In this document: piece after piece, positions 8,747-17,290 of the stretch
Position numbering within the stretch: the stretch's first letter is position 1
Layout of the letters: every line of letters begins with the position of its first letter
The notes under the pieces: generated by a model
Told to the model about the DNA's origin: nothing
Database searches by the model: none
Seen by the model: the letters and a program-made list of their open reading frames with translations, nothing else
Assembly (NCBI GenBank): GCA_021771815.1
Contig: JAETOE010000035.1
Location: forward strand, 1 to 36,060
From: Roseburia hominis
GTDB lineage: Bacteria; Bacillota; Clostridia; Lachnospirales; Lachnospiraceae
Direction: 5' to 3'
DNA: 36,060 nucleotides
Translations under genes and position numbers: made by a program

Positions 8747-9097
8747 CTATGAAATCTCAAGCTTACAATTCGCGCGCATTTTCAGCGGACATTCATACAC
8801 GTTCTCGCTGTTCTCCTTCGCAATATAAGACAGCGGACATTTTCTGCAGTCTCCCTTTATGAAATCCCCGCCGACCTCAAAAGAAAGAGTCGCCGTCTTC
8901 GTGCCCTTCGCCGCCTCCTCATGCCGGATATGATCCCAGCTCAGCGCCTGACTACAGCCGCTGCACCTCGTCTCGCCCAGCGTAATCGCCCGCTTACAGG
9001 TCGGACAGGCATAATACTTCTTTCCGGTCGATTCTGTCATCTCGACCGCCTCCGCGGGAAACTGTTTAATTAGTTCTGCTCTCAAATCATCCTGCAT
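8747..9097 (-). CDS. Eight-cysteine zinc-ribbon protein of unknown function
   Basis: A 116-aa soluble protein. A zinc ribbon is formed by Cys31/Cys34 (YACPTC) and Cys45/Cys48 (RCSGC). A second set, Cys84/Cys87 (DCRKC), Cys103 and Cys111, lies at irregular spacing near the C terminus and could hold a second metal or cluster. No catalytic motif or membrane segment is present. AAGGAG precedes the ATG at good spacing and a terminator follows, so it appears to be a single-gene unit divergent from the diguanylate cyclase. I do not recognise a characterised family. Confidence 0.8.
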   Translation of the reverse strand: MQDDLRAELIKQFPAEAVEMTESTGKKYYACPTCKRAITLGETRCSGCSQALSWDHIRHEEAAKGTKTATLSFEVGGDFIKGDCRKCPLSYIAKENSENVYECPLKMRANCKLEIS

Positions 9098-9275
9098 ATA
9101 GTTTGCTCCTTATCTTCGGTTTTATTAGTACTATGATACCATACAACACCTTGGATTGTAAATTATTTCGTGACCAAATATATAAAAGCTTTCTCCTGCC
9201 ACGAAATATTTCTTTCCTAATGAACAAAAATGTGAGAAAATAATAATATCAAGATACGGAAAGGCAGATTGGGAA

Positions 9276-10913
9276 ATGAGAAAGTTTGTACGAATCGGCT
9301 ATATCATCTGTATGGCAGGGCTTATCATACTGTTTGGCGTAATCGCCCTGGAAATGAAGAACGATGTATTCCGGAAACGCGAGGACACCGGATATCGGTA
9401 TCTGACGGACTATGACTCCCGCCGGATTGCGGACGATACCGCGCCTCTCGGTGTGAAGACCGAATATCTGCTGCATATGGACGGTCTTCCGGAAGGCTCT
9501 TCCACCCTGATGTTCTATACCATACATCAGAGCGTAGAGGTATCTGTCGACGGCGAATTGATTTACAGCGTATATCCCGCTCCGGACAACCCTTTCGGGA
9601 AAACACCCGGAAACAACTGGAACTCCATCCCTGTTTACGCAACGGACAACGGCAGGGAATTTCGTATTGTACTTACTCCCGCATATGAGAGTTCTCTGGA
9701 TATCGTCCCCGATTTTTATCTGGGTTCCGATTTAAGTATCTGGTTTCATTTAATCAGCCAAAATACCCTCATCTTTTTCTTAAGCCTGATCACCCTGTTG
9801 ATCGGTGCGGTTTTTGTGTTATTTTCTCTTTGGAATCACCGGAATTCCAAGCTTGACAAAGGTCTTATACTGATGGGAATGTTCTCTGTCAACATCGGTC
9901 TGTGGAAGATTGCGGACTTAGATTCTACCGCCCTGCTTCTCCCCTATAGCATACCGCTCGCCTACGTTCCGTTTATTACACTGCTTTTGGTCGTGATTCC
10001 GTTCGTTCTATATGTAAAAGATTTATTTTCCAGGAAAGAAAGCCTCCTATGGTATCTGCCCTGTTTTGCAAGCATCGCAGTGATGCTTATTTCCATTATC
10101 CTGCAGATTGTGGATGTCGCCGACTTCCGGCAGCTTTTGTGGGCAAATCATATCGTCATGTGCCTGCTTCTTTTGCTTGTTCCCGGAATGATCATACATG
10201 AGCTTAAGACGGTCGGCTGGAATCCGCGTTTAAAGACAACGGCGATCTGTATGGCTTCCTGTCTGATCGGTCTGATCGCCGACATCCTGATTTATTATGT
10301 TTCCAACGGCACTTCCATTACTGTTCTCGGCATGATCGGGTTCATGATTTATATCATCGTTCTGGGGATCCAATCGCTGCACGACGCCAGAAAACTGATA
10401 GAATTCGGTATGAAAGCAAAGGATCTTGAACAGATTGCCTACCACGATCAGCTTACGGGACTTTATAACCGGACTGCCTTTGCAGAGTATACCTCCCTCG
10501 CTGGCTTTCACCCGGAAGAATGCACCCTCGTGATGTTCGATCTGAATAACCTGAAAAAGTGCAACGATACCTATGGGCACGACAAGGGGGATCTCTACAT
10601 TACCAGAAGCGCACATCTGATCCAGCAGAACTTCGGAGATATCGGAAACTGTTACCGGATGGGCGGCGACGAATTCTGCGCGCTCTTATGCAACGTCCGT
10701 ACAGAGCTTTGTAAGGACCGCGTCAAAAAGATGAACGCCGAAGTACGTACCTTCAACCGCCAGCATCCCGATGATTTTCCAATCGGCATCGCCTGCGGAT
10801 ACGAACGCTATGACAAAGAATCCGATTACGACATCAACGATACCTTACGGCGTGCAGACAAGATGATGTACCACGAGAAGTTCCTTATGAAGCATCCGGA
10901 GACTGCGCAATAG
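9276..10913 (+). CDS. Membrane-bound diguanylate cyclase (GGDEF)
   Basis: A 545-aa enzyme that should make cyclic di-GMP from two GTP. An N-terminal membrane anchor (about 7-25) is followed by about 140 residues outside the membrane, then roughly seven hydrophobic segments (about 160-370), an arrangement like 7TM receptor-linked cyclases, and a cytoplasmic GGDEF domain (about 385-540, starting DQLTGLYNRTAF). The active-site loop GGDEF is intact at 463-467. The RxxD inhibitory site expected before it is absent (DIGNCYRM in that position), so product inhibition by that route is unlikely. It is the only plus-strand gene in the left half and ends 19 nt from the convergent ZIP gene. The ligand is unknown. 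Confidence 0.93.
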   Translation: MRKFVRIGYIICMAGLIILFGVIALEMKNDVFRKREDTGYRYLTDYDSRRIADDTAPLGVKTEYLLHMDGLPEGSSTLMFYTIHQSVEVSVDGELIYSVYPAPDNPFGKTPGNNWNSIPVYATDNGREFRIVLTPAYESSLDIVPDFYLGSDLSIWFHLISQNTLIFFLSLITLLIGAVFVLFSLWNHRNSKLDKGLILMGMFSVNIGLWKIADLDSTALLLPYSIPLAYVPFITLLLVVIPFVLYVKDLFSRKESLLWYLPCFASIAVMLISIILQIVDVADFRQLLWANHIVMCLLLLLVPGMIIHELKTVGWNPRLKTTAICMASCLIGLIADILIYYVSNGTSITVLGMIGFMIYIIVLGIQSLHDARKLIEFGMKAKDLEQIAYHDQLTGLYNRTAFAEYTSLAGFHPEECTLVMFDLNNLKKCNDTYGHDKGDLYITRSAHLIQQNFGDIGNCYRMGGDEFCALLCNVRTELCKDRVKKMNAEVRTFNRQHPDDFPIGIACGYERYDKESDYDINDTLRRADKMMYHEKFLMKHPETAQ

Positions 10914-10932
10914 GCGCGCCCGCAGCATTTTC

Positions 10933-11712
10933 TCACCCTAGCGCGACGTCCAGTATCATCATGATCAAAAAGCCTGCTGCAAAGCCGAGTGTGCTCACAT
11001 TCGAATGTTCCCCCTCGGCCGCCTCCGGCATCAGTTCTTCCACGACGACATAGATCATCGCTCCCGCTGCAAACGCCAGCAGATACGGCAAAAGCGGCAG
11101 TATGACGCCTGTCAGAAGAATCGTGACGCCTGCCGCGATCGGTTCTACCACACCGGATGCCATTCCGTAGATGAACGCCTTCTTCTGGCTTCCTCCTTCG
11201 CTCTTAAGCGGCAGGGAGATAATCGCTCCCTCCGGGAAATTCTGAATCGCAATTCCGATGGAAAGCGCGATGGCGCTTGCCAGTGTAATCCCGTTGCTGC
11301 CCACGGCAAATCCCGCAAATACAACGCCGACCGCCATTCCCTCCGGGATGTTGTGGAGCGTCACCGCCAGCACAAGCATCGTTGTCTTTTTCAGCTTGCT
11401 GGGCAGTCCCTCCGGCTTCTCCTCACTCAAATGCAGATGCGGTATTACCCTGTCCATGGCAAGCAGAAAAAAAATACCGAGCAAAAATCCGACCGAAGCA
11501 GGCACAAAAGCGAATCTGCCAAACTCCGGTTCTGCCATATCGATCGCCGGGATCAGAAGCGACCACACAGACGCCGCCACCATCACGCCCGACGCAAAAC
11601 CGAGCAGTCCCTTCTGCACCAGACGGTTCAGTTCATCTCTCAAAAAAAATACACACGCTGCTCCGAGTGTCGTTCCGACAAACGGAACCAATAATCCAAT
11701 CGCTACTTCCAT
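10933..11712 (-). CDS. ZIP-family divalent metal transporter
   Basis: A 259-aa polytopic membrane protein of the ZIP family (ZupT/GufA-like), which moves zinc or related divalent cations into the cytoplasm. The two metal-binding signature helices are clear: LHNIPEGMAVG (119-129) and QNFPEGAI (157-164), followed by EELMPEA late in the protein. A His-containing loop (PHLHLSEEKPEG, about 91-102) occupies the usual variable loop between helices 3 and 4. AAGGAG precedes the ATG. It begins 2 nt after the stop of the alpha/beta hydrolase, so the two are coupled. Metal specificity cannot be read. Confidence 0.92.
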   Translation of the reverse strand: MEVAIGLLVPFVGTTLGAACVFFLRDELNRLVQKGLLGFASGVMVAASVWSLLIPAIDMAEPEFGRFAFVPASVGFLLGIFFLLAMDRVIPHLHLSEEKPEGLPSKLKKTTMLVLAVTLHNIPEGMAVGVVFAGFAVGSNGITLASAIALSIGIAIQNFPEGAIISLPLKSEGGSQKKAFIYGMASGVVEPIAAGVTILLTGVILPLLPYLLAFAAGAMIYVVVEELMPEAAEGEHSNVSTLGFAAGFLIMMILDVALG

Positions 11713-11714
11713 AT

Positions 11715-12443
11715 CTATGCTCCTTCTTCCATCTTCTCTGCGTTATCTCTGATGTAATTTAAGATATAATCGATTGTCTCCTGCCACTGTTCCTCTTTGG
11801 ACACAGCCGCCTCTCCATCGCCCTTCTGCTCCCCGTAATTTCCAAAGCCGGCATGATTGCCGCCCTCGATCACATATTCGGTGCATACCTTGGCAAGCGG
11901 GATCGATTTCTCGTATTTTTTCTTATTTAATATCTCATCCTCGCTTCCGTAAATCGAGAGCACCGGAAGCTCCTGCAGCTCCTTCGTTGGATATGCCGCC
12001 AGCAAGATCAACCCGGAAAGCTCACTCTCGTGCTTCGCTGCAAATCCCGACGCCATCGCGCCGCCGAGCGAATGTCCCGCCAGATACCAGTTCTCCACGC
12101 CGTCATATATCTCCATAACTTCCTTTGCGGCATTCGGCGCAAGCACCGCCAGATGTTCCGGCATCTTTACCACAACGCAGAAGATCCCGGCATCGGCAAG
12201 CATATCCATAAGCGGCGCATATGCCGTCTCCTCAACCTTCGCACCCGGATAAAAAATGATTCCCGTACCGCTCCCCTCATCCCCGTATGCGATAAAATCA
12301 TCCGTGTTCTCTACATTTGCAGTCTTTGTCTCGTACGCATTTGCGTGATAATAATTGCCTGTATAGGTACGAAATGCCACGATCGCCGCGGCAATCAAAA
12401 GCACGACCGTTATGGTATTTTGTATCAGTCTTTTTCGCTCCAT
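11715..12443 (-). CDS. Membrane-anchored alpha/beta hydrolase
   Basis: A 242-aa hydrolase with one N-terminal hydrophobic segment (about 9-25), so the catalytic domain is probably outside the membrane. The nucleophile elbow is GHSLGG with Ser125; Asp169 in YGSEDEIL and His197 in GGNHAGFG complete a plausible catalytic triad. GIIFYPGAKV supplies the oxyanion-hole strand. The pattern resembles the dienelactone-hydrolase-like branch of the fold, but the substrate is unknown. AAGGTGG precedes the ATG. It is the first gene of a pair with the ZIP transporter. Confidence 0.88.
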   Translation of the reverse strand: MERKRLIQNTITVVLLIAAAIVAFRTYTGNYYHANAYETKTANVENTDDFIAYGDEGSGTGIIFYPGAKVEETAYAPLMDMLADAGIFCVVVKMPEHLAVLAPNAAKEVMEIYDGVENWYLAGHSLGGAMASGFAAKHESELSGLILLAAYPTKELQELPVLSIYGSEDEILNKKKYEKSIPLAKVCTEYVIEGGNHAGFGNYGEQKGDGEAAVSKEEQWQETIDYILNYIRDNAEKMEEGA

Positions 12444-12812
12444 ATGTATTCCACCTTCATTCTATCCTATGCCGCCGAGTCGATTGTGCGACACTTTCCT
12501 TTTGCATGCTTTGCACATGGCGTTCGCAGTGGGCGACGGTACGCAGTGCAAACTCGGGAGCAGAGCTCCCTCGTTCACGGGCTTCGCCCTATCAGGACAT
12601 AAAGAAACAAATTTCCCCGTGCAAGCACGGAAATTTGTTTCTTCATGTCCCGGCACTGCTCATTGCCTACGCGTACATTATACCATACCCCTCCTCCAAA
12701 ACACAGATACTATGATGCAGATTATTTTTTGCAGAAAAATGCCCTGCGTATGGTGTCGTCGACGCGCGACTCACACATACTGCAGGACATTCCCACTATT
12801 TCCAATATGATC
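12444..12812. other. 369-bp intergenic region with structured repeats, no gene
   Basis: Between the acyltransferase stop and the alpha/beta hydrolase start no reading frame carries a ribosome binding site or family signal. It holds small hairpins (gggagc/gctccc near 12555-12570, gggc/gccc near 12579-12589) and the long inverted repeat at 12595-12650. The promoter of the hydrolase should also be here but no convincing hexamers were found. Confidence 0.6.
12595..12650. repeat. 56-nt near-perfect inverted repeat
   Basis: Two 22-nt arms starting ggacat and ending atgtcc pair with one mismatch around a 12-nt centre that itself holds ccgtgc/gcacgg. Neither strand shows a T run after it, so it is not an ordinary terminator. 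It could be a short mobile palindrome (MITE- or REP-like) or an mRNA-stabilising structure. Confidence 0.65.
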
Positions 12813-13886
12813 TTACGATGCCTGCTTCTTCACCCCAAGCACCAGGAACCGTATCACGGGGATTCTCCGCAATCCCTCATACACGAGAAACGAAAGCGGC
12901 AGTTCGATCGCCCACGCAATAAAATAATTCAAAAGGTGCGGCAAATTCGTAAATCGATACAGTGCAATGCAGGTCGCAAGCACGATCGGATAATGCACGA
13001 TATACAGACCAAAGCTCGTGCGCGTCATATAATCGCAGAAGCGGTTCGTCCGGTCGCCCCACGCCCTGCCGCAGCCTAAGATCGCAAGCACCGCCGCCCA
13101 CAGGTAGGCATTGACCAGCAGACTTTGCAGGCATTCCGGTGTGACAAAGCTTTCGCCGTAATAGCTTACGACGTACCATACGCCGAGCACCACCGCCGCA
13201 AGCAGCGCCGGAATATGCATCCGTTCCACCCTTTCCTCTACCTCCTCATGTGAAAACACGAAGTATCCGATCAGATAACACACGCCGTAAATACCGAAGC
13301 GGTAAGTCGTCAGTACAGGCATATTGAGAATCTGCGCACTGCCCCAGACGACGACGGCAAGCAGCGTCAGAACCGGAATACCCGCTCTCCCTCCGATCGT
13401 CCACAGCTTATCGTCCTTATCAAGCGCTCGGATCCCCACCAGAAGCAGGGAATACAAGAACAACATCTGAATGAACCAGAGCGGTCCGGTTCCGCTGACA
13501 GTATAAATCAGATAGCGGATCACCGCCGGAACTTCGTCTAATACGCCCGGGTCTGCGCCCATATGTACATTCATCCACCCGGTCGTCCAGTGCAGGACAA
13601 ACAAGCCCAGCGTGGACGGAACAAGAAGCTTTTGCACCTTGCTCTTTAAAAATGCCCGCGCCGTCTGACGCTCCAGGGCATAGCGCGCGCTCATCCCCGC
13701 AATCACAAACAGCAGAGCCATGAACCACGGGTACACGATATAGGAAAACGTGTCCATAATACGGACTCCCGCATCCTCCCCGACCGGAAACGGGATGCCG
13801 ACCGTATTGAACAGATAATTTACATGGTAGAACAGAACAATGACGACCGTAATCCATCGTATATTGTCAAGATAATGTTTTCTCAT
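12813..13886 (-). CDS. Acyltransferase family 3 membrane protein
   Basis: A 357-aa polytopic membrane protein of the acyltransferase 3 family, which O-acylates polysaccharides, peptidoglycan or small molecules at the membrane. The family opening is visible as LDNIRWITVVIVLFYHV with the conserved His21, followed by about ten hydrophobic segments. The ATG at 13884-13886 is preceded by GAGGAAAG; the longer in-frame extension is Cys/Arg-rich and unrelated to the family. No partner gene identifies the acceptor. It appears to be a single-gene unit. Confidence 0.88.
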   Translation of the reverse strand: MRKHYLDNIRWITVVIVLFYHVNYLFNTVGIPFPVGEDAGVRIMDTFSYIVYPWFMALLFVIAGMSARYALERQTARAFLKSKVQKLLVPSTLGLFVLHWTTGWMNVHMGADPGVLDEVPAVIRYLIYTVSGTGPLWFIQMLFLYSLLLVGIRALDKDDKLWTIGGRAGIPVLTLLAVVVWGSAQILNMPVLTTYRFGIYGVCYLIGYFVFSHEEVEERVERMHIPALLAAVVLGVWYVVSYYGESFVTPECLQSLLVNAYLWAAVLAILGCGRAWGDRTNRFCDYMTRTSFGLYIVHYPIVLATCIALYRFTNLPHLLNYFIAWAIELPLSFLVYEGLRRIPVIRFLVLGVKKQAS

Positions 13887-14054
13887 AATAACCACTTTCC
13901 TCACTTTCACCTCAGCCTGTGTCTGCACGGCAGGCAATTCTATTCTCCATTCACAGAGAACAAAAGTGCGCTTCGCACACTCTCGCGTTTCAAATGTTCC
14001 GGCAGCGCAGCTTTTGTTCCGCGCGCGACAGCTGCGCATCTGTGCACGCAGTGC

Positions 14055-14091
14055 TTTTATGCAATAGGACGCAATTTCCTATTGCATAAAA
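14055..14091. repeat. AATAGG palindrome, copy 2
   Basis: A perfect 15-bp stem (14055-14069 with 14077-14091) around the loop cgcaatt. The inner 24 nt equal those at 8669-8692. It begins 2 nt beyond the XRE regulator stop, so it may also end or stabilise that transcript, although the T and A runs fall inside the stem. Confidence 0.7.
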
Positions 14092-14092
14092 A

Positions 14093-14536
14093 TTACCTTT
14101 CCGCATTCTCCCCGTCTTCCTGCATCATCCCGGCGACCCTCTTCGCCATCGCAAGAAAATCGTCCGCCTTGGTGATTGCAATTCCCTGCGCCTCATCCCC
14201 CAGAACGACCAGACTGTCTCCGGGCTTTAGGTGAAAGACCTCTCTGGCTCTCTTTGGAATGACGATCTGTCCCTTCTCGCCCAGCCGCACGATACCGAAC
14301 ATATGCTTTCCCTTCGGCGGAATGCCGATTCCCGTTTCCACCGGGGAATAGTTTACAAGATCATCGAGCGATACCCCATAGAGCTTCGCAAGCGCCATAC
14401 AGTTCGTGATGTCCGGCGTCGTCTCGCCGCTCTCCCACTTCGCCACCGCCTGTCTGGACACGCCGATCGCCTCCGCCACATCCTCCTGTGAAAAGCGCTT
14501 TGTTTTCCGTAATGTCAGTAAATTTTCATTTATCAT
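14093..14536 (-). CDS. XRE-family regulator with AbrB/SpoVT-type domain
   Basis: A 147-aa DNA-binding protein. Residues about 4-58 form a Cro/CI helix-turn-helix (LRKTKRFSQEDVAEAIGVSR, then KWESGETTPD). Residues about 82-125 read as a swapped-hairpin AbrB domain (RLGEKGQIVIPKRAREVF, then KPGDSLVVLGDE). Both domains can bind DNA, so it is probably a dimeric regulator of a local promoter. The ATG at 14534-14536 follows AGGAAAAG. The promoter at 14567-14595 lies in the terminator hairpin of the chemoreceptor gene. No clear target other than its own promoter. Confidence 0.88.
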   Translation of the reverse strand: MINENLLTLRKTKRFSQEDVAEAIGVSRQAVAKWESGETTPDITNCMALAKLYGVSLDDLVNYSPVETGIGIPPKGKHMFGIVRLGEKGQIVIPKRAREVFHLKPGDSLVVLGDEAQGIAITKADDFLAMAKRVAGMMQEDGENAER

Positions 14537-14566
14537 ACTTTTCCTACTTTCGTTATGTTTGATTGC

Positions 14567-14595
14567 ATTATAAAAAAATATAGGACAGTTGTCCA
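14567..14595 (-). promoter_or_regulatory. Sigma-A promoter of the XRE-AbrB gene
   Basis: On the minus strand TGGACA (14590-14595), a 17-nt spacer and a perfect TATAAT (14567-14572). The -35 box is in the loop and arm of the chemoreceptor terminator hairpin, and the -10 overlaps its T run. The symmetric stem could also be an operator for the regulator. Confidence 0.7.
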
Positions 14596-14609
14596 CCAAC
14601 TGTCCTATA
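14572..14609 (-). terminator. Rho-independent terminator of the chemoreceptor gene
   Basis: Perfect 13-bp stem (tataggacagttg at 14579-14591, its complement at 14597-14609) with a 5-nt loop, followed on the minus strand by seven T. It starts 69 nt past the chemoreceptor stop. Confidence 0.85.
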
Positions 14610-14678
14610 CATTTTCATATGATTTTTGTTCGGTTTGGTTGCGTCTATTCTTCCCGCAGACACAATCATATCTCCTGT

Positions 14679-16403
14679 TTACTGTAACTTGAATTTTCCT
14701 ACTTCTACGTTCAGCAGATTTGCTATGTCCATATTGGAGTTGACCTCATTTCCAATATCTCCCACATTTGCAGTCAGATCCACTGACATTTCCGTAACAT
14801 TGGTAACACCCCTAGCGCTCTCCTCCACTGCGATACTTACCGCCGATATTGCTTCTTTGATATAATCGATACTGCTCTTTACCTGCCCGCTCTCGTCAGC
14901 AAAAGCCTGCATCATACTGTTCATATCACCCGCATCGGCCCTGTAACTTCCGCTGGTCTCCAGCAACCTCTCATATCCCTTCATAGCCGTCTCATCCATA
15001 AAGGTAAGCATTCTCTCTGCTTCCTTTGCCAGCTCATTCACCGATTGGATCACATCCGCGCTTACTTTCTGGATCTGCACGGCTGTCTCCGCCGAGTTAC
15101 TTGCCAGCTTTCCGATTTCATCTGCAACAACGGCAAAACCTCTTCCTGCTTCCCCTGCCCGCGCCGCCTCTATGCTGGCATTGAGAGAAAGCAGATTGGT
15201 CTGCTCTGTGATACTGATGATATTTTCCGTAAGCGTGCTGATTTCCTCCACCGCTTTGGACTTTCCTATCTTTTCATTGACAGATTCCGCCATGTCCTGT
15301 GCCATGCCTTTGGCTTCCTTCTGCTCCTGTACCGCTTTCTCATAAATCCCTGCAGCCTTTTCCATAATCTGACTGGAAGAATCCTTTCCGCCATCCGCAT
15401 TCTCGGAAATAGCGCCAATAGCGTTATATACCTTTCCGATCGACTCGTTGATCTGATTTAAGGAAGCGCTGGTCTCCTCCATTGCGGCGCTCATCTCTTC
15501 CATTGTTGCGGAGACATCCGTGATACTTACCTCGGCATTGGAAAGATTTTGTACGACATTCTGGGAAGAACTGTTAAGCTGCAGCGAATTTCCGGCAATA
15601 TTGAGCATAATTTTCCGGATGTGCTCCAGCAATGCATTCACGTTATTAGCAATCAGCTCCAGTTCATCACCGGTATTGATTTCAAGCTTCTGCGTCAGAT
15701 CTCCCTCATTATGTACCAGATCATAAATTTTCTGATCCACACGCCGCAGGCTCCTCATAATCCTTCCCACAATGATACTGAGTATGAGTAATGCAGCCAC
15801 CAGACAGATTACCGCAATCAGAATAATCTGCTTTGTGATCGCACCAAGCTTTTCTACCACACCGGACGCATTATAATCACACCCCAGGACTCCCACAATC
15901 GCTCCGTCGCTGTTTTTGATCGGCATGTACACAGAAATGACATCGCCATATCCGTCATCTTCAATATAATCCTGCACATGTTCATTTCCTGCAAAGGCAT
16001 CCGCCATATCCTGATAGGATTCCTCAAATTCCTGTCCCACTGCTGCCTGCAGTTCGGATGTGTCGGTATCCACTCCATAATATACTTTTTTTCCGTCTGT
16101 ATACAGCGTATACATATACGCAATTCCTAACTTTTCCTGCATGTCGCGCATGGAAGAAAGCAGCGTCCGATAACCCTCTTCCGACTCACAGCCTGGTTGA
16201 AGTTCACAGACCATGTCCACGTCGATCGCATCCACTGCAACCCTTCCCGCCATCCGGGCTTCCTCCACACCCATGGCAACCATGCCTGCATTGATGCTCC
16301 GATAGGAACAAACTCCCAATGCCACACAAATTGCCAGAATCAGTATGCTGGTCGGAAACAATATCTTGACCCGGATACTTAATTTTCTTGTCTTTTGTTT
16401 CAT
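14679..16403 (-). CDS. Methyl-accepting chemotaxis protein
   Basis: A 574-aa transmembrane receptor. TM1 is about 12-32, an extracytoplasmic Cache-like sensor about 33-190 ([18 protein letters not shown] and [22 protein letters not shown] are typical strands), TM2 about 192-213, HAMP about 214-265, and a long helical signalling domain to the end. The CheA/CheW-contact tip is intact ([20 protein letters not shown], then [15 protein letters not shown]). No CheR-tethering pentapeptide at the C terminus. A promoter lies at 16467-16496 and a terminator after the gene, so it is a single-gene unit. Its presence suggests the organism has chemotaxis genes elsewhere. The ligand is unknown. Confidence 0.95.
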   Translation of the reverse strand: MKQKTRKLSIRVKILFPTSILILAICVALGVCSYRSINAGMVAMGVEEARMAGRVAVDAIDVDMVCELQPGCESEEGYRTLLSSMRDMQEKLGIAYMYTLYTDGKKVYYGVDTDTSELQAAVGQEFEESYQDMADAFAGNEHVQDYIEDDGYGDVISVYMPIKNSDGAIVGVLGCDYNASGVVEKLGAITKQIILIAVICLVAALLILSIIVGRIMRSLRRVDQKIYDLVHNEGDLTQKLEINTGDELELIANNVNALLEHIRKIMLNIAGNSLQLNSSSQNVVQNLSNAEVSITDVSATMEEMSAAMEETSASLNQINESIGKVYNAIGAISENADGGKDSSSQIMEKAAGIYEKAVQEQKEAKGMAQDMAESVNEKIGKSKAVEEISTLTENIISITEQTNLLSLNASIEAARAGEAGRGFAVVADEIGKLASNSAETAVQIQKVSADVIQSVNELAKEAERMLTFMDETAMKGYERLLETSGSYRADAGDMNSMMQAFADESGQVKSSIDYIKEAISAVSIAVEESARGVTNVTEMSVDLTANVGDIGNEVNSNMDIANLLNVEVGKFKLQ

Positions 16404-16466
16404 AACATTCCTGCATCCCCTTTTTACAGACCCTAATTTTCGTTCCGAAATATCTGTACGTTCTAT

Positions 16467-16496
16467 ATTATATCAGAAAAAAAGACAATTTTCCAA
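16467..16496 (-). promoter_or_regulatory. Candidate promoter of the chemoreceptor gene
   Basis: Minus strand TTGGAA (16491-16496), 18 nt, TATAAT (16467-16472), about 63 nt upstream of the start codon. Confidence 0.55.
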
Positions 16497-16536
16497 ATTT
16501 ATTGCGCCAAAAGTTTGTTCGATCTGGTTGCGCCCG

Positions 16537-17268
16537 TCACCATCCCATCCCGGCAAGCCATGCTCCTGCGCGGTTCTCCCGTTCCCGCGCGGACAGCCCC
16601 AAAAGCTTCAGTTCTCCCTCGATTTTCCCGTCCAGAAGATATAGGATCCTGCTGCATCTGCACGCAACCTTACAGTCATGCGTCACCATGAGGATCGTAG
16701 TTCCTTCCCGATGGATCCGTTCCAGTTCCTCCATTACTTCCGCTGCTGCCCCCTGATTGAGCGCTCCGGTCGGCTCGTCCGCAAACAAAATTTTCGGCCG
16801 ATTCATCATGCTTCTGCATATACACGCGCGCTGAAGCTGTCCGCCGGACACCTCCGTGATCCTCCGCGCCCCAAGATTTCCGATCGACAGTTTTTCCATC
16901 AGCGCCTGCGCACGCCGCCCGGCTTCTTTCCTTTCCGTCCTGCCCTTCTTTAACTGCACTGCGGGAAACAGAATATTATCAAAAAGATCCAGGTTTGAGA
17001 ACATATTCATCTGCTGAAACACAAAGCCCGTCTCGCTTAAGCGCAGGCGCGCCAATGCCTCATCCGACATACTGCAGATTTCCGTGTCGCCGAACCGGAT
17101 TTCTCCCGACGATGCGCGCTCCATCCCGGACACAAGGTAGAGCAATGTCGATTTCCCCGAACCGGAAGGTCCCATGACGGCGACCATCTCCCCCTCCTCT
17201 ACCGTAAAACTGACGTCCCGCAATATATTCTCCTTGCACAATTCCTTCACGCTTAAAATCTCAGACAT
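16537..17268 (-). CDS. ABC transporter ATPase (MacB/LolD type)
   Basis: A 243-aa nucleotide-binding subunit that powers the adjacent FtsX-type permease. Walker A GPSGSGKST (33-41), Q-loop in FVFQQM (83-87), signature SGGQLQRA (141-148), Walker B with ILFADEPTGAL (160-170) and the switch His197 (VTHD) are all intact. The C-terminal tail ends AWLAGMGW, a motif shared with the second ATPase of the window. The ATG at 17266-17268 is chosen for AAGGAG at 8 nt. It is the last gene of the TetR-associated MFS-permease-ATPase unit. Probably exports a peptide, antibiotic or lipid, or remodels the envelope. Confidence 0.93.
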   Translation of the reverse strand: MSEILSVKELCKENILRDVSFTVEEGEMVAVMGPSGSGKSTLLYLVSGMERASSGEIRFGDTEICSMSDEALARLRLSETGFVFQQMNMFSNLDLFDNILFPAVQLKKGRTERKEAGRRAQALMEKLSIGNLGARRITEVSGGQLQRACICRSMMNRPKILFADEPTGALNQGAAAEVMEELERIHREGTTILMVTHDCKVACRCSRILYLLDGKIEGELKLLGLSARERENRAGAWLAGMGW

Positions 17269-17290
17269 CCTGCCATCTCCTTTCTTCCCG

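Noticed and set aside
12444..12812. Possible small genes in the 369-bp gap
   Set aside because: Overlapping plus-strand frames here have no ribosome binding site and follow from the hairpin-rich sequence.
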